Shown one piece after another: positions 26,431-38,850 of a DNA stretch of 64,000 nucleotides. Source of the DNA: Viscum album (taxonomy: Eukaryota; Streptophyta; Magnoliopsida; Santalales; Viscaceae); NCBI GenBank assembly GCA_963277665.1, contig OY728166.1, positions 545,349,219 to 545,413,218 of the forward strand, given 5' to 3'. The notes below the pieces were generated by a model. The model saw only the letters and a program-made list of their open reading frames with translations, did no database searches and was not told the origin of the DNA. Every line of letters begins with the position of its first letter. The first letter of the stretch is position 1. The position numbers were made by a program, and so were the translations under genes.

Positions 26431-28479
26431 TGTACAAGTTAATATTTCACTATTTGTTATTGAACAATTTGATTAATATATAATAATTATAAACATATAG
26501 TTTTTCTATTTGGTTTTACAAATTAATCAATTAAACATTTTAGTTTTGGAAAATATTTAGAGAAAACTAGTTAGACATGTCACTATTTTCTAGGCCTTAA
26601 GATCCATTATAAATGTATTCTAGTGCATTAAGAAACAAATTTTTTTTATCTATCTATTGAAGCTATGAATGAACTAGAATTTTATTAAATAATAAAAAAA
26701 AATTATTTTTATAGAAATATACCGTGTTTATAATTCATTAAATTCTTAGGTAGTAATGGAATTTATTAACATGAGGAATATAATATTAAAAAATTGTTTT
26801 CGAAATACATTAATATCTATTGGACCAATGGTCATTTAAATAGACCCATATTATTGTGTTTGATGCCCTCATCTTTTTATTGATCATTCACTTGTTTGTG
26901 ATTTATCTCCTCAATCACTCCATATAAATATTTACTCTTTCCATCCTTGTACGTATCTGTTCATTACAAAACATTTATCCTAATTAGATACATAATTATA
27001 GGTTATTTCTTATGACCTCTATGTCACCCGTTACCACGATTTGGGATTCCAAAATTAAAAAACAAATCAATAAATTTATTTACCAATATCTAGTTTAAAT
27101 TTTTAGGAAACAATTTAATTAAGGAGGGAAGAATTTAACATCCGGAAAACTATAGTATGAACATTGTATTTGACAGTGTGTATGACACACAACACCAATT
27201 GTTGAAGGGAATATAATATCATAATTATTTATAATATATTTACTATTTAAAATAAATTAAATATATTTTTATCTTATAATAAATTCTACACATGAGTTAC
27301 CGTACATCTCACGCTATAGGGTGTTTCCCAACAGCTTTTGTTAAAGGAAATAACATGTTTTAATAAAGAATAATATATTTTCAAAATATTATGAATTTAT
27401 ATAACAATATATAGACAATCAAATATTAATAATATATAATATTTTATGAAATCATATTGTTTAAAAAACTAAATATTTTCTTCTAATTTTATTTTTAATG
27501 AATATTAGAACCAATTTAATATTAGTAATTTTTTTATTGAAAACAATATTTATGGTCACAAAGGTGTTTAATCATAATATATTTAATTAGTTACAATTAG
27601 AGACTAATATTAATATAATAATTATATTATATATTTTTTAATATTTTTTTACATTCATTAAATATTTTTTATAATCATAATATATTAACAAACAGAATTT
27701 TTAACATAAAATCCTATATAATTATTAAGGCGTTATACTACCTTTTAATGGTGAACCAATATTAATAATATTTTATTACGTTTTTAGATTTATGATGAAA
27801 AATCAAAAATTATATTTGAAATCAAAATATAAAAATAATATTTTTTAAATTTTTTTGGCGTTTTTCTTGTGATGTTAATTATTTTAATGAATAATTAAAC
27901 ATACCTAATTTTAAATCAAAACTATTTTTTCATTTAATTTATTTATAATAAAAAATATTATTTAAAATTTGATTTAAATTATAATTAGTTCATTTTTTAT
28001 CACTAAATCCAATTTCAATCATTTTAATCAATTTCAGTATGAAATTTACTATAAAAACATAGAAATCTATCTGATATTTTTACTATTAAAACTGGCATTA
28101 TCGTCCTATTTGTGGGATTAAATATAAATTAGTTTCAACCAATTATTTGATTGGAATTTTTAAAAAATTATTAGATATTTTTAATAATACTAGTTTATAA
28201 TTTTCAATATTTTAATATTATTTTTTTACCAAATATGTTATTTAATTTAAGTAAATTATTTACTCTGATTTAGGTAAAATTAAGCTTAATGAGGTACTAA
28301 ACCCTAATCTTAAGGGCCCAAATAACCTATAAACCAATTTAAGTGAAATCAGAAAGACATATTTATAAACAATCATCCATTTTCATGAATTTTTACCATT
28401 ATATGATAACATTTAGATAGGAAATATGGTGGTGTGATTCCCTTTCCCAAAATTTAAAAGAATGACACTCACCCTCCAC

Positions 28480-28488
28480 TGTAAAAAG
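28480..28488 (+). promoter_or_regulatory. Decayed TATA box of LTR3
   Basis: TGTAAAAAG occupies the position of TATAAAAAG in the other LTRs (1,346 nt into the LTR), followed by the same pyrimidine-rich CTCCTCTCATC stretch. The third base of the TATA core has changed. Confidence 0.45.
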
Positions 28489-28624
28489 GACTCCTCTCAT
28501 CACACTTTTTCAATACTCTCATGACACATTATATCAAAATAGTTCATAAAAAATATATCCTAAAAACCTATACCATCATCCTGCAAGCATCACATTAGAT
28601 TTTTTTTGATAAAAGACTGATTCA

Positions 28625-29070
28625 TTAATGATGGAAATCAGCAAACATACAGACTCGAAGCCATTCAAGAAAATGGTCCATCCAGAGCTGGTTGACAGCA
28701 ACGGGGCCAAATGCCACTAGTTGATAGGCATCATTGTTTCCCTCCCTTTTGGTAAAAGAGAAGGTACAAAAAGAAAAGCAGTGATGGATGGAGATGATTC
28801 TCATGATGGGGGGCCCAAAAGATTGAAGTCCGCCATCATTGAGGTTGATGGCATTGATAATGGTGGGGTATTCTGACTCGATGATGATTTTCTTCCATCC
28901 ACGGTCACAAGAGAGTAGCATTTCTATGAGGATGGCGGTAGCCTCGGCAACCACCGATTCCCAAAAAACGTGATGTGACTCGTGTTTCACTGCATTTATT
29001 TGAACAAGATGGTTCCAAGCCAGTAGGCCAAGGGAAATAGGACCATCCTTGGGGCGAGCTGCATCCACAT
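28625..29070 (-). pseudogene. LINE RNase H-like domain remnant
   Basis: This is the C-terminal domain of the LINE pol protein, a plant-type RNase H fold that in active elements degrades the RNA strand of RNA-DNA hybrids. Recognisable landmarks are the start VDAARPKDG (a catalytic Asp), VVAEATAI (catalytic Glu), and IIIESEYPTIINAIN, where family members normally have ESD, so the third acidic residue is changed. The C-terminal NDAYQLVAF corresponds to the usual N-x-x-AH-x-LA, with His replaced by Tyr. About 147 codons are open up to a stop next to the 3' end of the element. Upstream frames are broken, so this is a fragment and not a gene of its own. Confidence 0.8.
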
Positions 29071-29479
29071 TAATCTTGAGAATTCTTTCCGAGGGCAGGC
29101 TATAAACGGAGGGAAAAGAGGGGGACCCGAAGGAAATGTGATGTCCATTGTGGTTATGCCAGCCCTCAAACCAGAAAGAGGCCCGATTAATCCATAATTC
29201 AGGAGGTTTGTGACAATGGTTGAAAAGGACATCATTTTGGTAGACCCAAATGATCTACACCATGATGTAGAGAGAGCCCACTTCAGTCGATGAGCTGGAG
29301 GAGCACCATCACATCATGAGATAGGGGAGGTTAGAGCCCATGGTTTGTGAGGAATCAGCAGAAGAGACCCATTTCCTTGGGATCTCCTTTTCCCCGGGAC
29401 ATTGGATGATAGCATGAAAGGGAGATTCTAGTATATTTGGGAAGAAGGGGAAAACCTGTCATTGGAAATATGACGGAAG

Positions 29480-29960
29480 GCAAGAAGGCTCACGGTAGGG
29501 AGGGTTCCCTTGCACACATTCCACCAAAAGTGTCGTACTTTTGGGGGGACATTGGTTTTCCAATGAAATTTCCATGACCCCCTTCCCTTTTGTTATGAGT
29601 GAAAATAGTGATCCAGTAACCAGATTTCACTATATCGGCTATAGAGAGGTGGTGCATCCAAAAGAGATGGTCAGGGCCGACTTCTAGAACACATGAGATA
29701 CTAAGGATAATTTTCATATCTCTTTTCATTAATCCATGTATGAATCCTTTCCATGCACCACCCAAGCCCCTGATTGTCAAAGAGGCATCTGACAGTGGCA
29801 TATTCAAAGCCTGGTTGGGCAAGGGACAATGCCCAAACACCTTCATTGTCGATAAGCCAGGGATCGGTCCAGAGGTTAATTGTTGAGGCATTCCCAATCC
29901 TCAAGCCCATCCCTTTTCCCAGAAGACTACGGGCACACCAGTTGCTTCTCCAGAGGAAGC
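29480..29960 (-). pseudogene. LINE zinc-binding RT-associated region remnant
   Basis: Two overlapping minus-strand frames carry parts of the segment that follows reverse transcriptase in plant LINEs. Landmarks are the IGNASTINLWTDPWLIDN stretch (the usual IGNG-x-x-x-W-x-D-x-W signature) near 29,880 and, after a frameshift, a stretch reading WKFHWKTNVPPKVRHFWWN near 29,540, the typical start of the zinc-binding part. An in-frame stop and at least one frame change separate them, so no protein could be made across the region. Confidence 0.75.
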
Positions 29961-30059
29961 TAGGATGGGGGCTAAGAGGGGATTCATGGAAGTCATTATT
30001 AGGGAAGTATTTTTCATGGGGAATTTGCACAGAGAGAGAGAGGATGGGCGGTAAAAGAG

Positions 30060-30735
30060 GCGTCAACCATTCTTATCCCGCAGTGCATCATTGAAGTGAA
30101 GAAGATCCCAAAATCCCATTCCACCGTCATGTTTAGGTTAGCAGAGGTTCTTCCAGGTAATCCAGTGGGTTCGATTCCTCAAATTATTTGTTCCCCACCA
30201 TAAGTTGGTTGTGTGTGCATGTATATGATTGACTACAGTAGCTGGTATTTAAACGAGTGACATGAAATAGCAGGGGATGCATTGTAGAGTAGCTTTAATA
30301 AGGGTCTCCATGCCAACATAGGAAATTCTTTTAGGGGTCCAGCCTTGAATTTTTTTTCTCAATCCTGTCCAATATAGATGCAAATATTTCTTTTTTAGAG
30401 CGTCCAATCACCGTAGGAAGCCTGAGGTACTTCTGGTGTTTCCCTACCATATGAATGCCTATAATGGTGCAGAGTTCGTCTTTTTTGGATGGAGGAACCC
30501 CAATGCTGAAGGATATTTTCTGACTTGCAATGATTGATAGACTGCTCAGATTCCCTCTCATACTATTGGATCGCATTGCTGATCGCACGACACTCGTCAT
30601 TGGATGCTCTGGAGAAAAGGAGGCAGTCGCCCGTGAATAAGAGATGAGAGACCGGTGGGCTTTCACGAGAAACCTTTTCCCCATGGATTGTATGAGAGGA
30701 CGTTTCCCCGGAAATGAGGTTAGAAAAAAGATCAA
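30060..30735 (-). pseudogene. LINE reverse transcriptase, C-terminal fragment
   Basis: The minus strand encodes the C-terminal half of a plant LINE reverse transcriptase. A stretch near 30,620 reads SHLLFTGDCLLFSRASNDEC, corresponding to the family's HLLFADD-x-x-xF motif; the catalytic aspartate pair is represented only by GD. In another frame follow GKHQKYLRLPTVIGRSKKEIF near 30,420 and then KRISYVGMETLIKATLQCIP near 30,310. GGMGFWDLLHFNDAL lies near 30,100, matching GGLGFRDL-x-x-FN-x-AL. The 5' truncation falls just upstream of the catalytic box. At least two frameshifts separate these motifs. Confidence 0.8.
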
Positions 30736-32636
30736 CCACTTTTAATATTATTTGATCATGTTTTTAATGAATTTGAATATCTTTTCATGTTTCTCCACTT
30801 CTTTATATATATTTACAATTGATACACGTAATCTATTCGTTGAATAATTCTCACCTAAATGTTGTAGGATTTTCTACGGATTTACATCAGTATCTTATTT
30901 AGTTACAGATTTTTTACTCCTTAATTTACATCTGAAGTAACTATTTGACAATTTTTTAATAAAACCATTATTTTCTCATCCTATGGTTGTTGATGAAAAT
31001 TTTGAAGTATTAATAACATTTTCATTTTTTGGAAATTGAGAGATTTGAGAATATGTTTTTAATATAACCTAATTTCATTTCTCTCTTTAGATGGAGAACC
31101 TATTTAATTATAAATTTTTTTAAAACAATTTTAAAAAATGATTATTCTTTTCAAAATGATTTAGTAAATTCATTTTATCCTTTTTTATCACTATACATTC
31201 AAAAGTCCAATCTTGTTAGTTTTAGAACATGGAATATTTCTAACCCATTAACATGAAAAAATAATGTACTTTTTTTGTTACACAAGACATGTACATATGT
31301 AACTGACATAATTTCTTCTATGATATTCCTATTCATATTAAAAGGATATTTTTAAGGATTTCTTGAAAAGTTACTTTTGATGAAAGTGTTTTTAAAAACC
31401 TTTAAAAAATAATATTTTAACCAAGAATATTTTTAATAGATCCTTTAATAATGATTCCATTCATCAACAACAAAAACCATTTTTTAATAAACATGGGATA
31501 TGTTGTATTGATGCCATGTATAATCTTTCTCTAGAAGTTTCATGATTGATTAGGCTATTGAGAGTATTATTATTCACTTCTTTTATTTATTTGTCATTCC
31601 CCTTGAAAGATTATATCTACTTAGATTAGTGGAAATTGAATTTCCTATAAAATTTCTATTTCATTTATCATGGATGTTAATGTTTCTAAAATATAATACC
31701 AGTTTACATATGGTGTCTAATTTAAAATTTATTAGATTATATGGGTAAATATTGATAAATAAATATTACATATTTCATATGGGTATTAGATAAGACATAT
31801 TTTTTAACAATTAAATCGATTAATTGATATATATTTTAATTTTGACATGAAATGATTGGTGATTGAATCCCTTAATCTATAGGGATCATTGATGCATCAA
31901 CAGGTTCTCATTAATAAAATAATTTGCACATTTTAAAAATGTTTCTATCCATTATTTTAAACAAATTGGATAATGGATTATGACAATATACATTTTCATG
32001 TTAATGTGAAATGACTTTTAATAAATATCTATTTCATTCATTTGATATTTGATTTTTTATTATTTTTATCCATGAGGTTTTCATTTAATTAAAAGTACAC
32101 ATGAATTTAATTCTTATTTTATTAATTAAATGTTATGTATATTTAGTTTCTTTCCATTCCATATTCATTTTACTTAATCGTGTTAGGTCAATGAAATGTG
32201 TTTCAATTTATTACCCTTCCATACTATGTATATACTTCCTACATATTTTTTGATTACATCATATGCATGTTCAGTCATTTACCAAGCCATAATTATTAAT
32301 CTGAATTACTCATAATTGTTTATATTATACATTACCCCTCTTAAGCATTTGAGATGGCTCCTATTTTTTTCCTGTTTCTTGGGATCTAATAAGTGAAAAA
32401 AGAATGATGTGGATGGATACTCTGAATAAAATAATGTTATTTTTCTTGAATTAATCCATGAAGGAAAAAAATTGTTTTTTAATTATTGTTTTAATTTTTA
32501 ATACATGAATATTTTTTTTAATGCTTTTCTAAGACTAATAAGAAGATCATTCCATCGATATTTTATTCCTTGTAATCATTCTGATGTAATGGTTTCTGAA
32601 AATTTATATATGCATCAAGCTTTGGGTCACTATAGT

Positions 32637-32645
32637 TGGTATCAG
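32637..32645 (+). other. Primer-binding site after LTR3
   Basis: TGGTATCAG follows the LTR end GGGTCACTATAGT and matches the initiator tRNA-Met site for nine bases. It is the best conserved copy in the array. Confidence 0.7.
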
Positions 32646-32894
32646 AATATGTTTTTTGAAAACCATATCACTTGTACAAAAAATGGTTTCAATGTCAGAG
32701 ATATAACAAATTTCTTTTATGTACTGATGAAAATTTTAGCTACAAGGAATTTTTCTTGTTGGTGTTAACGTAAATCAGAGAAAAAAATTTATATATCACT
32801 TTTCAATTCATCTTTTTTCCAAGACCAATAAAAAACAATCTATAAAGCATAATTTTCAATGTCATTAAAGAAAAAAATTTGAAAATGTGAATTT

Positions 32895-32975
32895 ATGGGG
32901 TCAGTTTTTTTATAAACTAATAATGAAAAAATTTAATCAAGACTCTATGTCATCAGTTATTTTATAAACTAATTC
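32895..32975. repeat. CACTA left subterminal palindromic repeats
   Basis: Two near-identical imperfect palindromes, TCAGTTTTTTTATAAACTAA (32,901-32,920) and TCAGTTATTTTATAAACTAA (32,953-32,972), lie close together. Subterminal repeats of this type are the usual binding sites for CACTA transposition proteins. Confidence 0.5.
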
Positions 32976-34194
32976 CCATTAACTTTTAAAAAAATACAAG
33001 CTCCTGAAACCCTCATTTTTTTGGATCTGTAAAACGTTTTTCTTGAATCACGACAACTCCAATGGTGACCTGCTGATTCTATATGGCTATTGGTGTTGAT
33101 ATTCTTCAATTTCTATGATTTGATTAATTAATTCTTCTTCATTGTTCATTGTTTCAGAATATAGGAAATTATTTTGTTTGTGGAAGCTATTTTTCAACTA
33201 AGAATCAACTATAGTTTTATTATTTTGTTTATTGTTCATTTTTACAATACATTTTCATAGATCTTGTAGTATTTATTCATTAATCTCATTTGAGGGAGTA
33301 CCGTAGAGATTAAGAATCCAATTTCATTGATGATCTCTAATTTTTTTTTTAAAAAATCTACTTTGACGATATATTATTTACGTTTTACAATATTTGAGTT
33401 GTTGCCTTAATTATTTGAATGTAGTTTTTAATTATCCTTGATGTAATTTATCTTCTTGTATAAACATATAAGACCTCAATTTAGTAAATTTGTTGGAAAT
33501 TTATTTCCATTAATAGATAATTGACGTGCAATGTTCTTATCTACCTATATGATTTGAATGTGACTTAGTCCTCTAGATTGTCTAGTATAATGAGGGATTA
33601 AAAAGAATTTGAAATTTTTTTAAAAAATGGAAATAATCCATTTCAATTAGTTAGTCTCAACATCTTAGATATATAGATTATATGAGTATCTATATTAAAT
33701 ATGAAGATACATTTGGTGAAAATGTTCATATAGATATATGAGGGTTCTTAATAAACATCATTCCAAATAATTTTCTCATATTGAATAATATAATGTTTTG
33801 ATAGTGGGATTTCTTAGGATATTATTAATATTTAGAGAATTCAAAATGTTTATAATTGTTACAATTTTTTATAAGGTCGCACAATTATGATTTGGATTAA
33901 TGATTGATTTTGGTATAATTTCATTTTAATATTATAGATTTTATATGTTAATTGAATCTAAAGTTGTATAGATATATTAACAAGAGTTGTGATGTGTTTA
34001 CTAAAGCCTATAATTATTTAGTTCAAGTTGATATTTTTTTTTGTATGGAAAAAATATTCATACCATGATTATCAATAATTTTTTATAAATGTTTTTATGT
34101 TTTAAATTTATCTATATATATAAATAAATTTTTATATGATTTAATATATTTAACTATTATATTTGGATATTGGGTCTCCAATGGATCATAATTT

Positions 34195-37000
34195 GATAAA
34201 TTTATGAATAACCCAAGTGAATATGTAAAAGGTGTAATTGATTTCGTGGAATTCACTAAACTAAATCATCAAAAAATATATTGGATTTTCTGTCCATGTG
34301 TAATGTGTATGAATATGAGAACGATAAACTCCTAATAAATTAATGATCATATCATTTGCAATGGTTTCGGCCAAAATTATACACATTGGATATGAGATGG
34401 TGAAATTAAAAAAATTAAACATCTAATGTTTATGAAACTATTGATAATGATACAAAGGATCATATTGAATAATTAATTCATGATTTAGTTGTTAAAACAA
34501 TTAATAAAACAAAAAAATTGAATGATTTTTTAGAAAATATTTAAAACCATTATTCCCAGGTAGTAGTAAATATACAATGTTATTAGAAGTTTTGTGGTTA
34601 TTTAACCTGAAATAAGGAAATGGGTGGAGTGATATATGTTTCTCCAACCAACATGAGCTTTTAAAAGAGGTGCATCCATTAGGAAACAACTTCTAGATTC
34701 TAGTTATGAGGTGACACAAAAATATACACCATGTGTTTGGGATATAAAAAGGACACATGAATTCCCCAATGATTGTGTATTGTATAGAAAAGAATAAAAA
34801 TATTTATCATGTTGTCCAACATGTTGGAACTCACACTATAAGAATAATAAAAATGTAAACTCAGATTCATTCTCAGGTACTGATATACAACACCCTGAAA
34901 AATATGTTTTGTACTTTATAATTATATCATCCCACAATTCTTTCATAAAATTATGATAATTCAACTACAACTAATTCTGAGGTACCAGAATCAAAGATAA
35001 TGATAATGGTTATGATTACATTTAGATGAAGGAATTGGTAATAGTAACTCACATCACCATACTGATTCACCACAGTGGAGGATATTTGATTAAAAATTTT
35101 GTGATTTTGGAAGTGAATTTAGAAATATCAGAATGGCATTGTGTAATGATGGAATGAGTCCATATTATAGCCTAAGTAGCCAACATTGTTTAGGTTCTAT
35201 TTTTTGGAAGTTTACTACATTTCCCAAAAAAATTTATCAAAAAATAATATGTTATGATGATCTTGATGATTTCAAGATCAAAATAGCTGGAAAATGAATT
35301 TAAAATGTATCTTTCAAAAATTATTGATGATTTGAAACTATTATGGGAGACATGAGTTAATGTATTCGATACATACAACAAATAGTATTTTATTTTGTGT
35401 TCTATGATAATGATGACAATAAAATAATTTCCCATATTTGAAAACTTATCTATATATAGTACTAAGAGAGAAAATCATTTCTAATTTGTAAATATGATAT
35501 TTCATACAATCAATTTCAGAAAGGATGAATGACAATGTATATTTCTCATCGAATATTTTTAGTGACTTGTTCTTCCTTATAAAAAGATTAAAAAAATCAT
35601 TCAATGGATTACAATAATAAAATCATCCCTCATGAAAATTTTCTGTTGATGAATATTTCACAAGGGTAAAAAATATTGATTTGACATTTTGTGATAAAAT
35701 ATGTTTTGTTACTAAAAAATATATTGATGAAATTGTGTATTTTTTCGATCTACTTTATTTGATTTTTTAGAAATAAAACATAACCTTGATGTTATGCGTG
35801 TTGAGAAAAACATATCTGAATGATTAATTGGAACTCTATTAGACATAAATGGAATGGAAAAATTATAATTTTCATTCCATATTGGGCTTTATATCAATGG
35901 AAATATATTTAGAGTCAGATCCCACTCTCATAGAAAACATAACATATTTACCTCTAGCTTCTCACAAATTAAGAAATATTAAGAAGAATTTGTTTTAAAT
36001 GACTTCATGGTATTAAAGAACCCGATGGTTATTCCTAAAATGTTAATAATTTAGTTTCATTAAATGGATATAAATTTATAGTTTTGAAATCTCATTTTTT
36101 TCATGTATTGAAGAAATATTTTTGACTAGTCGCACTACATGGTATATTACCATCGACTATTAGAAAGACTATTAACATGTTGTGTAATTTTTTACAAATC
36201 CAATTGTAGCAAATTCATTGTTCCAAATTTATTAGATGTGTTTGAGAATAATGCTTAAATTATTAATTTTCATCTATAAATGGTTTAACCACATATATTT
36301 TTTGATATAATGGTCCATCATGGAATTCATTTGGGGCATGATATAAGAATATATGGGCCTTTATATTAATGAAGGATTAATCCTTTTAAAAGATATATGA
36401 AAATTTTGAAATGATATGTTAGGAATATTCATCGACATGAGGCCTCTATTTTTCAAAATTATCTATTGGAAGAGGTGATTGTGTTATATACTAATTATTT
36501 GTATGAATTGAAGTGTATTGGTCTCCCTATATATCGACATGTGATCGTTGATAGTGGAGGTATAGGAATATGATGATGAAAGGAAATGTACACTCCACAT
36601 GATGAAGTGACACAAGCACATTTATATATTTTGAACAACACAGACAAGGTTAAATCCCATATATCCTCACAAATTATAGAATTAATGTTTTGATCTTCAA
36701 AAATAAAGGAATAGTGGTTGATGATTGAGCAAAAAAAATATATTTTTTGCAAGGTTTAAATATAAAATCATCATAGATATATCTACATCAGAAACAATGT
36801 AATGGATGGTGGGGGGACCATCAGTGAATAAGATCACATGGTCTATTTTTTATTTTAATGGGTATAAATTTTTCAAAAAAAAGTTAGAAGACAAGTGTAT
36901 TGTTTAAAATAGTGATGTAATGGCCATCACTAAAGAACATAATTTTTCGAGTAAAAGAGATTGAAACCCAATTTATATACAAATGAAATATTTTAAGGTT
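34195..37000 (+). pseudogene. CACTA TNP2-type transposase remnant
   Basis: The fragments follow family order on the plus strand. The N-terminal transposase-associated domain lies at 34,195-34,338 (motifs SEYVKGVIDFVEFTKLN and CPCVMCMN). A cysteine-rich core lies at 34,761-34,860 (PNDCVLYRKE, stop, CCPTCWN), RNIRMALCNDGMSP follows near 35,120, and the transposase_21 middle part includes EKNISE and IGTLLDINGM near 35,820. A C-terminal stretch reads EVTQAHLYILNNTD near 36,605, and a DUF4216-like segment (SDVMAITKEHNFSSKRD) lies near 36,905. The protein would cut and join element ends. Many stops and frameshifts interrupt it, and most conserved acidic residues cannot be followed, so it is inactive. 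Confidence 0.8.
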
Positions 37001-37099
37001 AGTAATGACTTGTGGGAAACTGATTGTATTAATTTAATGTCATTGTGATCATGTTTTATTGGTTTCAAGTGATAGTGGTGTGAAACATGATGAATATTG

Positions 37100-37430
37100 G
37101 TCTAAAATTTTGATTTGGAAAGAATTAATTGCAATGAGGAAACTTTTATTAGGGCCACACATGCAATTAAAGTATTCTATCTCATTGTTTCATCAAATGA
37201 TTAGTGATAATTTTTTTTAGTGGAAGAGAATCTATTTGGATATTGATGATGATGATGATGTTGTTGATATATATGAGACATCATTATCAATTGCCTGTCT
37301 TCCTGTTAATAATGACTATATCATAGACATTAAGGATGAAGTATTAAATGATCATACAGAAGGGATGTGGGAAACCACTAAATTATAATCCTGATTGGTT
37401 AGATAATTTTTTCCCTGAATTAGTTTAGAG
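37100..37430 (+). pseudogene. Probable C-terminal end of the TNP2 transposase
   Basis: An open stretch continues from the DUF4216-like segment, with an acidic run of Asp codons (GATGATGATGATGATG near 37,242) and the readable fragment YETSLSIACLPVNNDYIID. Position and acidic composition fit the variable C-terminus of CACTA transposases, but I cannot match it to a defined domain. Confidence 0.35.
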
Positions 37431-37439
37431 GTAAATGTT

Positions 37440-38850
37440 TTAAAGGTGTTGGTGGAATCAGTGTGGATAGTAGTTGGAATAGAGTTTTGGTGGAAGCATT
37501 CAGTTCTCTACGTGTCGTTGGTTGAGCACTGTGTGTCCTATGGGGAGCTAGGAAATCGTGATGTCATATATTGTAATGGGTGTTATATCAAGAAGGTGCG
37601 TCCTTAGGGGAATGATCAGACAACATATGAGGTATGACCTGAGTCTAGAACATAGGGGACTATAATTGAATAAGAGGTTATGGGTCTCCCTTTGTCGAAT
37701 AATCCTACAATCTTCAGTTGGTCAAAAAAGGTAATGTTTTGTAATAGTGTCCTAGTTATGGACAATCCTTCTCATCCTGGATTGGTTGAACAAAATATTT
37801 ATGATATCTTCTTGCATATAAGGAATTATCTAGATGGTCCACAGCTCATGGGGCATTCTCCTTTAGTGAATATTGTAGTGGGGAGTCCTATCTCTTATGT
37901 AGTTTTTCTGCAGTTTAAAAGCACTATTCATCCTGGATTGGTGAATCTAATTCAATATTAGGGTGTGTCAAATGGTGGAAAGGGGCACGAGTCCCTAGAG
38001 TCATGCCTTTATGAGGATTCAGAGATAGGAGGAAGACTAGGAAAATCAATCCATCTCTAATGTTAAGTAATCGGTTTTATGGGTTGGATGAGGAAGGGTC
38101 TGAATAGGATCCATGGTCGATCCAGGGGTAGGAGATGCAAGAGGGAGTGGAAGTGCATTCCAATCTTTTATTTGATGCTTATTTTATGGAAGATATATCT
38201 AGTCATCACATAGTGGACTATGAGGAGGACACTCAAATCATAAGGCTATATAATCCATGGAAGAAGAAGGGCCGCAATGGTACTAGGGATGCTGGAGGAT
38301 GGATTTTGGTTTTGGGGAAGTAATCCAAAAGTTGGAAGGACTGTTATGAGCTTCCGAAGACGATGGACACATGGTCAGCCAGTAGGGCCAAGGTGTTGGC
38401 CAAAGAATATATGAACCAGGTTCAGGGTAGTATGAAGAGAAAGGTACTTTAAAAAGAAAAACAACTAATCAAGAGTTGTGATCCTAAAATAAAAAATAAG
38501 GAGGAGGAATTTGGAAGGGTGGATGACGCAAATGGTAAGGACCTTCTATAGTTCCTTATATATTCAAATGATGAAATATAGGAAGAGTTCATTATGCTCA
38601 TGGCCTCAGAGGAAGAGAAGAATGACATCTTAGTGAGAGATCATTGAGGTGATTTCAGAAAAAATTAATGGGATTGGATCTACAAACAAGACAATATTTT
38701 AGCACGCGGATTTAATGAAAGAAATATTAATGCCGATGAGTACATCTAAACACAGGTCAATATTTTCATCAACTTTTATGAACTTTTCAAAGATTATTCG
38801 GATACCAAGGCCCCTAACCTTCATTGGTGGCTCTATTAGGTAAGCAATTC
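37440..38850 (+). pseudogene. Unidentified coding-like block inside the CACTA element
   Basis: This stretch is noticeably richer in G than its surroundings and reads as fragments of protein on the plus strand. One 93-codon ORF is at 37,680-37,961 (starting MGLPLSNNPTIFSWSKK). A second frame at 38,060-38,330 includes NRFYGLDEEGSE and DAGGWILVLGK, and a further lysine- and glutamate-rich stretch runs to about 38,600. A last piece (38,640-38,835) ends in APNLHWWLY just before a possible splice donor GTAAGC. I do not recognise the protein. NRF-x-x-LxxE-like wording recalls plant LINE ORF1 tails, so a LINE fragment or a captured host gene are both possible. It may instead be an extra exon set of a CACTA gene. 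Confidence 0.35.

Larger units (their letters stand above)
25700..27133 (+). mobile_element. Element A internal region 2 (about 1.43 kb)
   Basis: It starts with a primer-binding site TGGTATCA (25,703-25,710) and ends with the purine tract AAGGAGGGAAGAA (27,121-27,133). No coding domain is recognisable. The block at about 25,965-26,040, including TGCCTTATTACGCACCTGG and GACACTCCTAGAGG, is shared with internals 1 and 3. A minus-strand tRNA-like segment lies at 26,365-26,430. Confidence 0.65.
28600..30738 (-). mobile_element. 5'-truncated plant L1-type LINE
   Basis: This minus-strand non-LTR retrotransposon has its 3' end at 28,600, where the plus strand shows TTTTTTTT, i.e. a short poly(A), preceded on the minus strand by ATGAATCAGTCTTTTATC. 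The region is clearly less A+T rich than its surroundings. In order on the minus strand it encodes the C-terminal part of reverse transcriptase (30,735-30,060), a zinc-binding RT-associated segment (about 29,960-29,480) and a plant LINE RNase H domain (29,070-28,625). The start lies inside the reverse transcriptase domain, so ORF1, the endonuclease and the RT active site are absent. The frame is broken several times. No clear target-site duplication is visible. Confidence 0.85.
27134..32632 (+). mobile_element. Element A LTR3, interrupted by a LINE and internally deleted
   Basis: It begins TTTAACATCCGGAAAAC after a purine tract, where TG of the LTR start has decayed, and ends TTTGGGTCACTA. 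Once the LINE at 28,600-30,738 is removed only about 3.36 kb remain, against about 5.0 kb in the other copies. Sequence left of the LINE matches LTR2 up to about 22,107. Sequence right of it (TTTCTCCACTTC, about 30,799) resumes at the LTR2 equivalent of about 23,790-23,860. About 1.7 kb, including all three leader motifs, is therefore missing at the LINE site. Confidence 0.7.

Noticed and set aside
29774..30094. 106-codon plus-strand ORF
   Set aside because: It is antisense to the LINE zinc-binding and RT region, which has clear family motifs on the minus strand.
32625..32634. GGGTCACTATAG read as a CACTA terminus
   Set aside because: The same word is the conserved LTR end in other array copies, and host similarity continues about 130 bp further before the CACTA insertion begins.
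32505..32768. 87-codon plus-strand ORF
   Set aside because: It runs through the end of LTR3, the primer-binding site and the start of internal 3, and the equivalent positions in the other copies are not open.
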